Origin: Saprospiraceae bacterium UBA2365
Lineage (GTDB): Bacteria > Bacteroidota > Bacteroidia > Chitinophagales > Saprospiraceae
NCBI GenBank assembly: GCA_002344345.1
Contig: DDTL01000017.1
Location: 1 to 6,947 of the forward strand
Direction of reading: 5' to 3'
DNA: 6,947 nt
The translations under genes were made by a program, and so were the position numbers. Below, piece by piece: positions 6,665-6,947 of this stretch. The notes beneath the pieces were generated by a model. That model was not told the origin of the DNA. It did no database searches and worked only from the letters and a program-made list of their open reading frames with translations. Each line of letters opens with the position of its first letter. Position 1 is the first letter of the stretch.

Positions 6665-6939
6665 AACAAAAAGGTTATGGGGAAAAATCATTAAATGATA
6701 AAACTCTAAAAGAAGCTCAGCCTTTTAAAAGTGCTTTCGGATATACTATGAAGGATTCAGATGGTGATTTTTACAGTGATGGACGATTAGACCATGTAGA
6801 ATTAAATGCAGGTAAGGACAGATCGGGCACAACATGGGTTTTAACAAAAGATGGTCCAAATGCTAAATTGCAGTTTCAAAAGGAATCCAAATATGGTGTA
6901 ATTAATCAAACTCCTGATAAATTATATAAAAAAAGATAA
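6661..6939 (+). pseudogene. Detached C-terminal part of the RHS tip (putative toxin)
   Basis: The frame is open from 6625 and gives protein-like sequence from 6661 to TAA 6937-6939, 92 codons that continue the tip of the preceding RHS gene. Visible features are an acidic, Ca-loop-like stretch DSDGDFYSDGRLD, then DHVELNAG (His at 6793-6795), GTTWVLTKDGPNAKL and a basic end KLYKKR. Joined to residues 771-873 upstream, the tip would be about 195 residues. The combination of an early N-C-F-S motif with a late D-H-V-E-L strand followed by T-W-V-L-T-K-D-G suggests a papain/NlpC-like Cys-His hydrolase fold, but this is inference and I cannot name the family. An ATG at 6748 (63 codons) could start a separate small protein, but it would begin mid-domain, so independent expression is less likely. 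Confidence 0.55.
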
Positions 6940-6941
6940 AT

Positions 6942-6947
6942 ATGAAA
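6942..6947 (+). CDS. Start of a downstream gene, candidate immunity protein
   Basis: ATGAAA begins 2 bases after the tip stop codon (TAA 6937-6939) and runs off the window. Polymorphic toxin genes are usually followed at once by the gene for their immunity protein, so a cognate immunity gene is the leading guess from position alone. Only two codons are visible, so neither the product nor the reading frame can be verified. Confidence 0.35.

Overview
The window looks like a Bacteroidota genome, probably an environmental member of the Saprospiria, Chitinophagia or Sphingobacteriia type; the rank is inference. Three things point this way: a GH9 cellulase joined to a Bacteroidota-style polysaccharide deacetylase domain, an RHS/YD-repeat protein of the kind common in that phylum, and start sites without a Shine-Dalgarno sequence but with a plausible TTTG / TAnnTTTG-like promoter.

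Layout. Bases 1-36 hold a strong bidirectional hairpin terminator for a gene to the left. Bases 37-748 hold no convincing gene but are full of short inverted repeats: three copies of a GTCTGA hairpin, an 11-bp inverted repeat, a GC-rich palindrome and an inverted GGTTCGATAT pair. Bases 749-3244 (minus strand) encode the one apparently intact gene, a secreted two-domain enzyme (signal peptide, CelD-N-like Ig domain, GH9 catalytic domain, CE4-like deacetylase domain). Bases 3245-3753 carry its leader and likely promoter, a 10-bp hairpin and a second inverted GTTCGATAT pair. Bases 3754-3846 are a doubtful 30-codon ORF.

Bases 3861 to about 4040 (minus strand) are the 3' end of a RluA-family pseudouridine synthase gene. 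It abuts, at about 4040, the middle of an RHS-repeat gene running rightwards (4043-6664). Both genes lack their 5' halves at the same point, which is what one deletion between two divergent genes, or an assembly misjoin, would leave. The RHS reading frame runs through YD repeats and the RHS core to DPTGM, then into a variable AT-rich tip. A one-base frameshift at a T5 run (6657-6661) breaks the tip. Reading across it gives a tip of about 195 residues containing an NC-F-S motif and a late DHVEL motif. This may be a Cys/His hydrolase-type toxin of a kind I cannot name. Another ATG begins 2 bases after the tip stop (6942), where a cognate immunity gene would be expected.

The halves are not obviously connected in function. 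The left is secreted glycan degradation (cut and deacetylate a polysaccharide). The right is a decayed or silent polymorphic-toxin locus. The best leads for something undescribed are the RHS tip with its presumed immunity partner and the repeat families around the GH9 gene.
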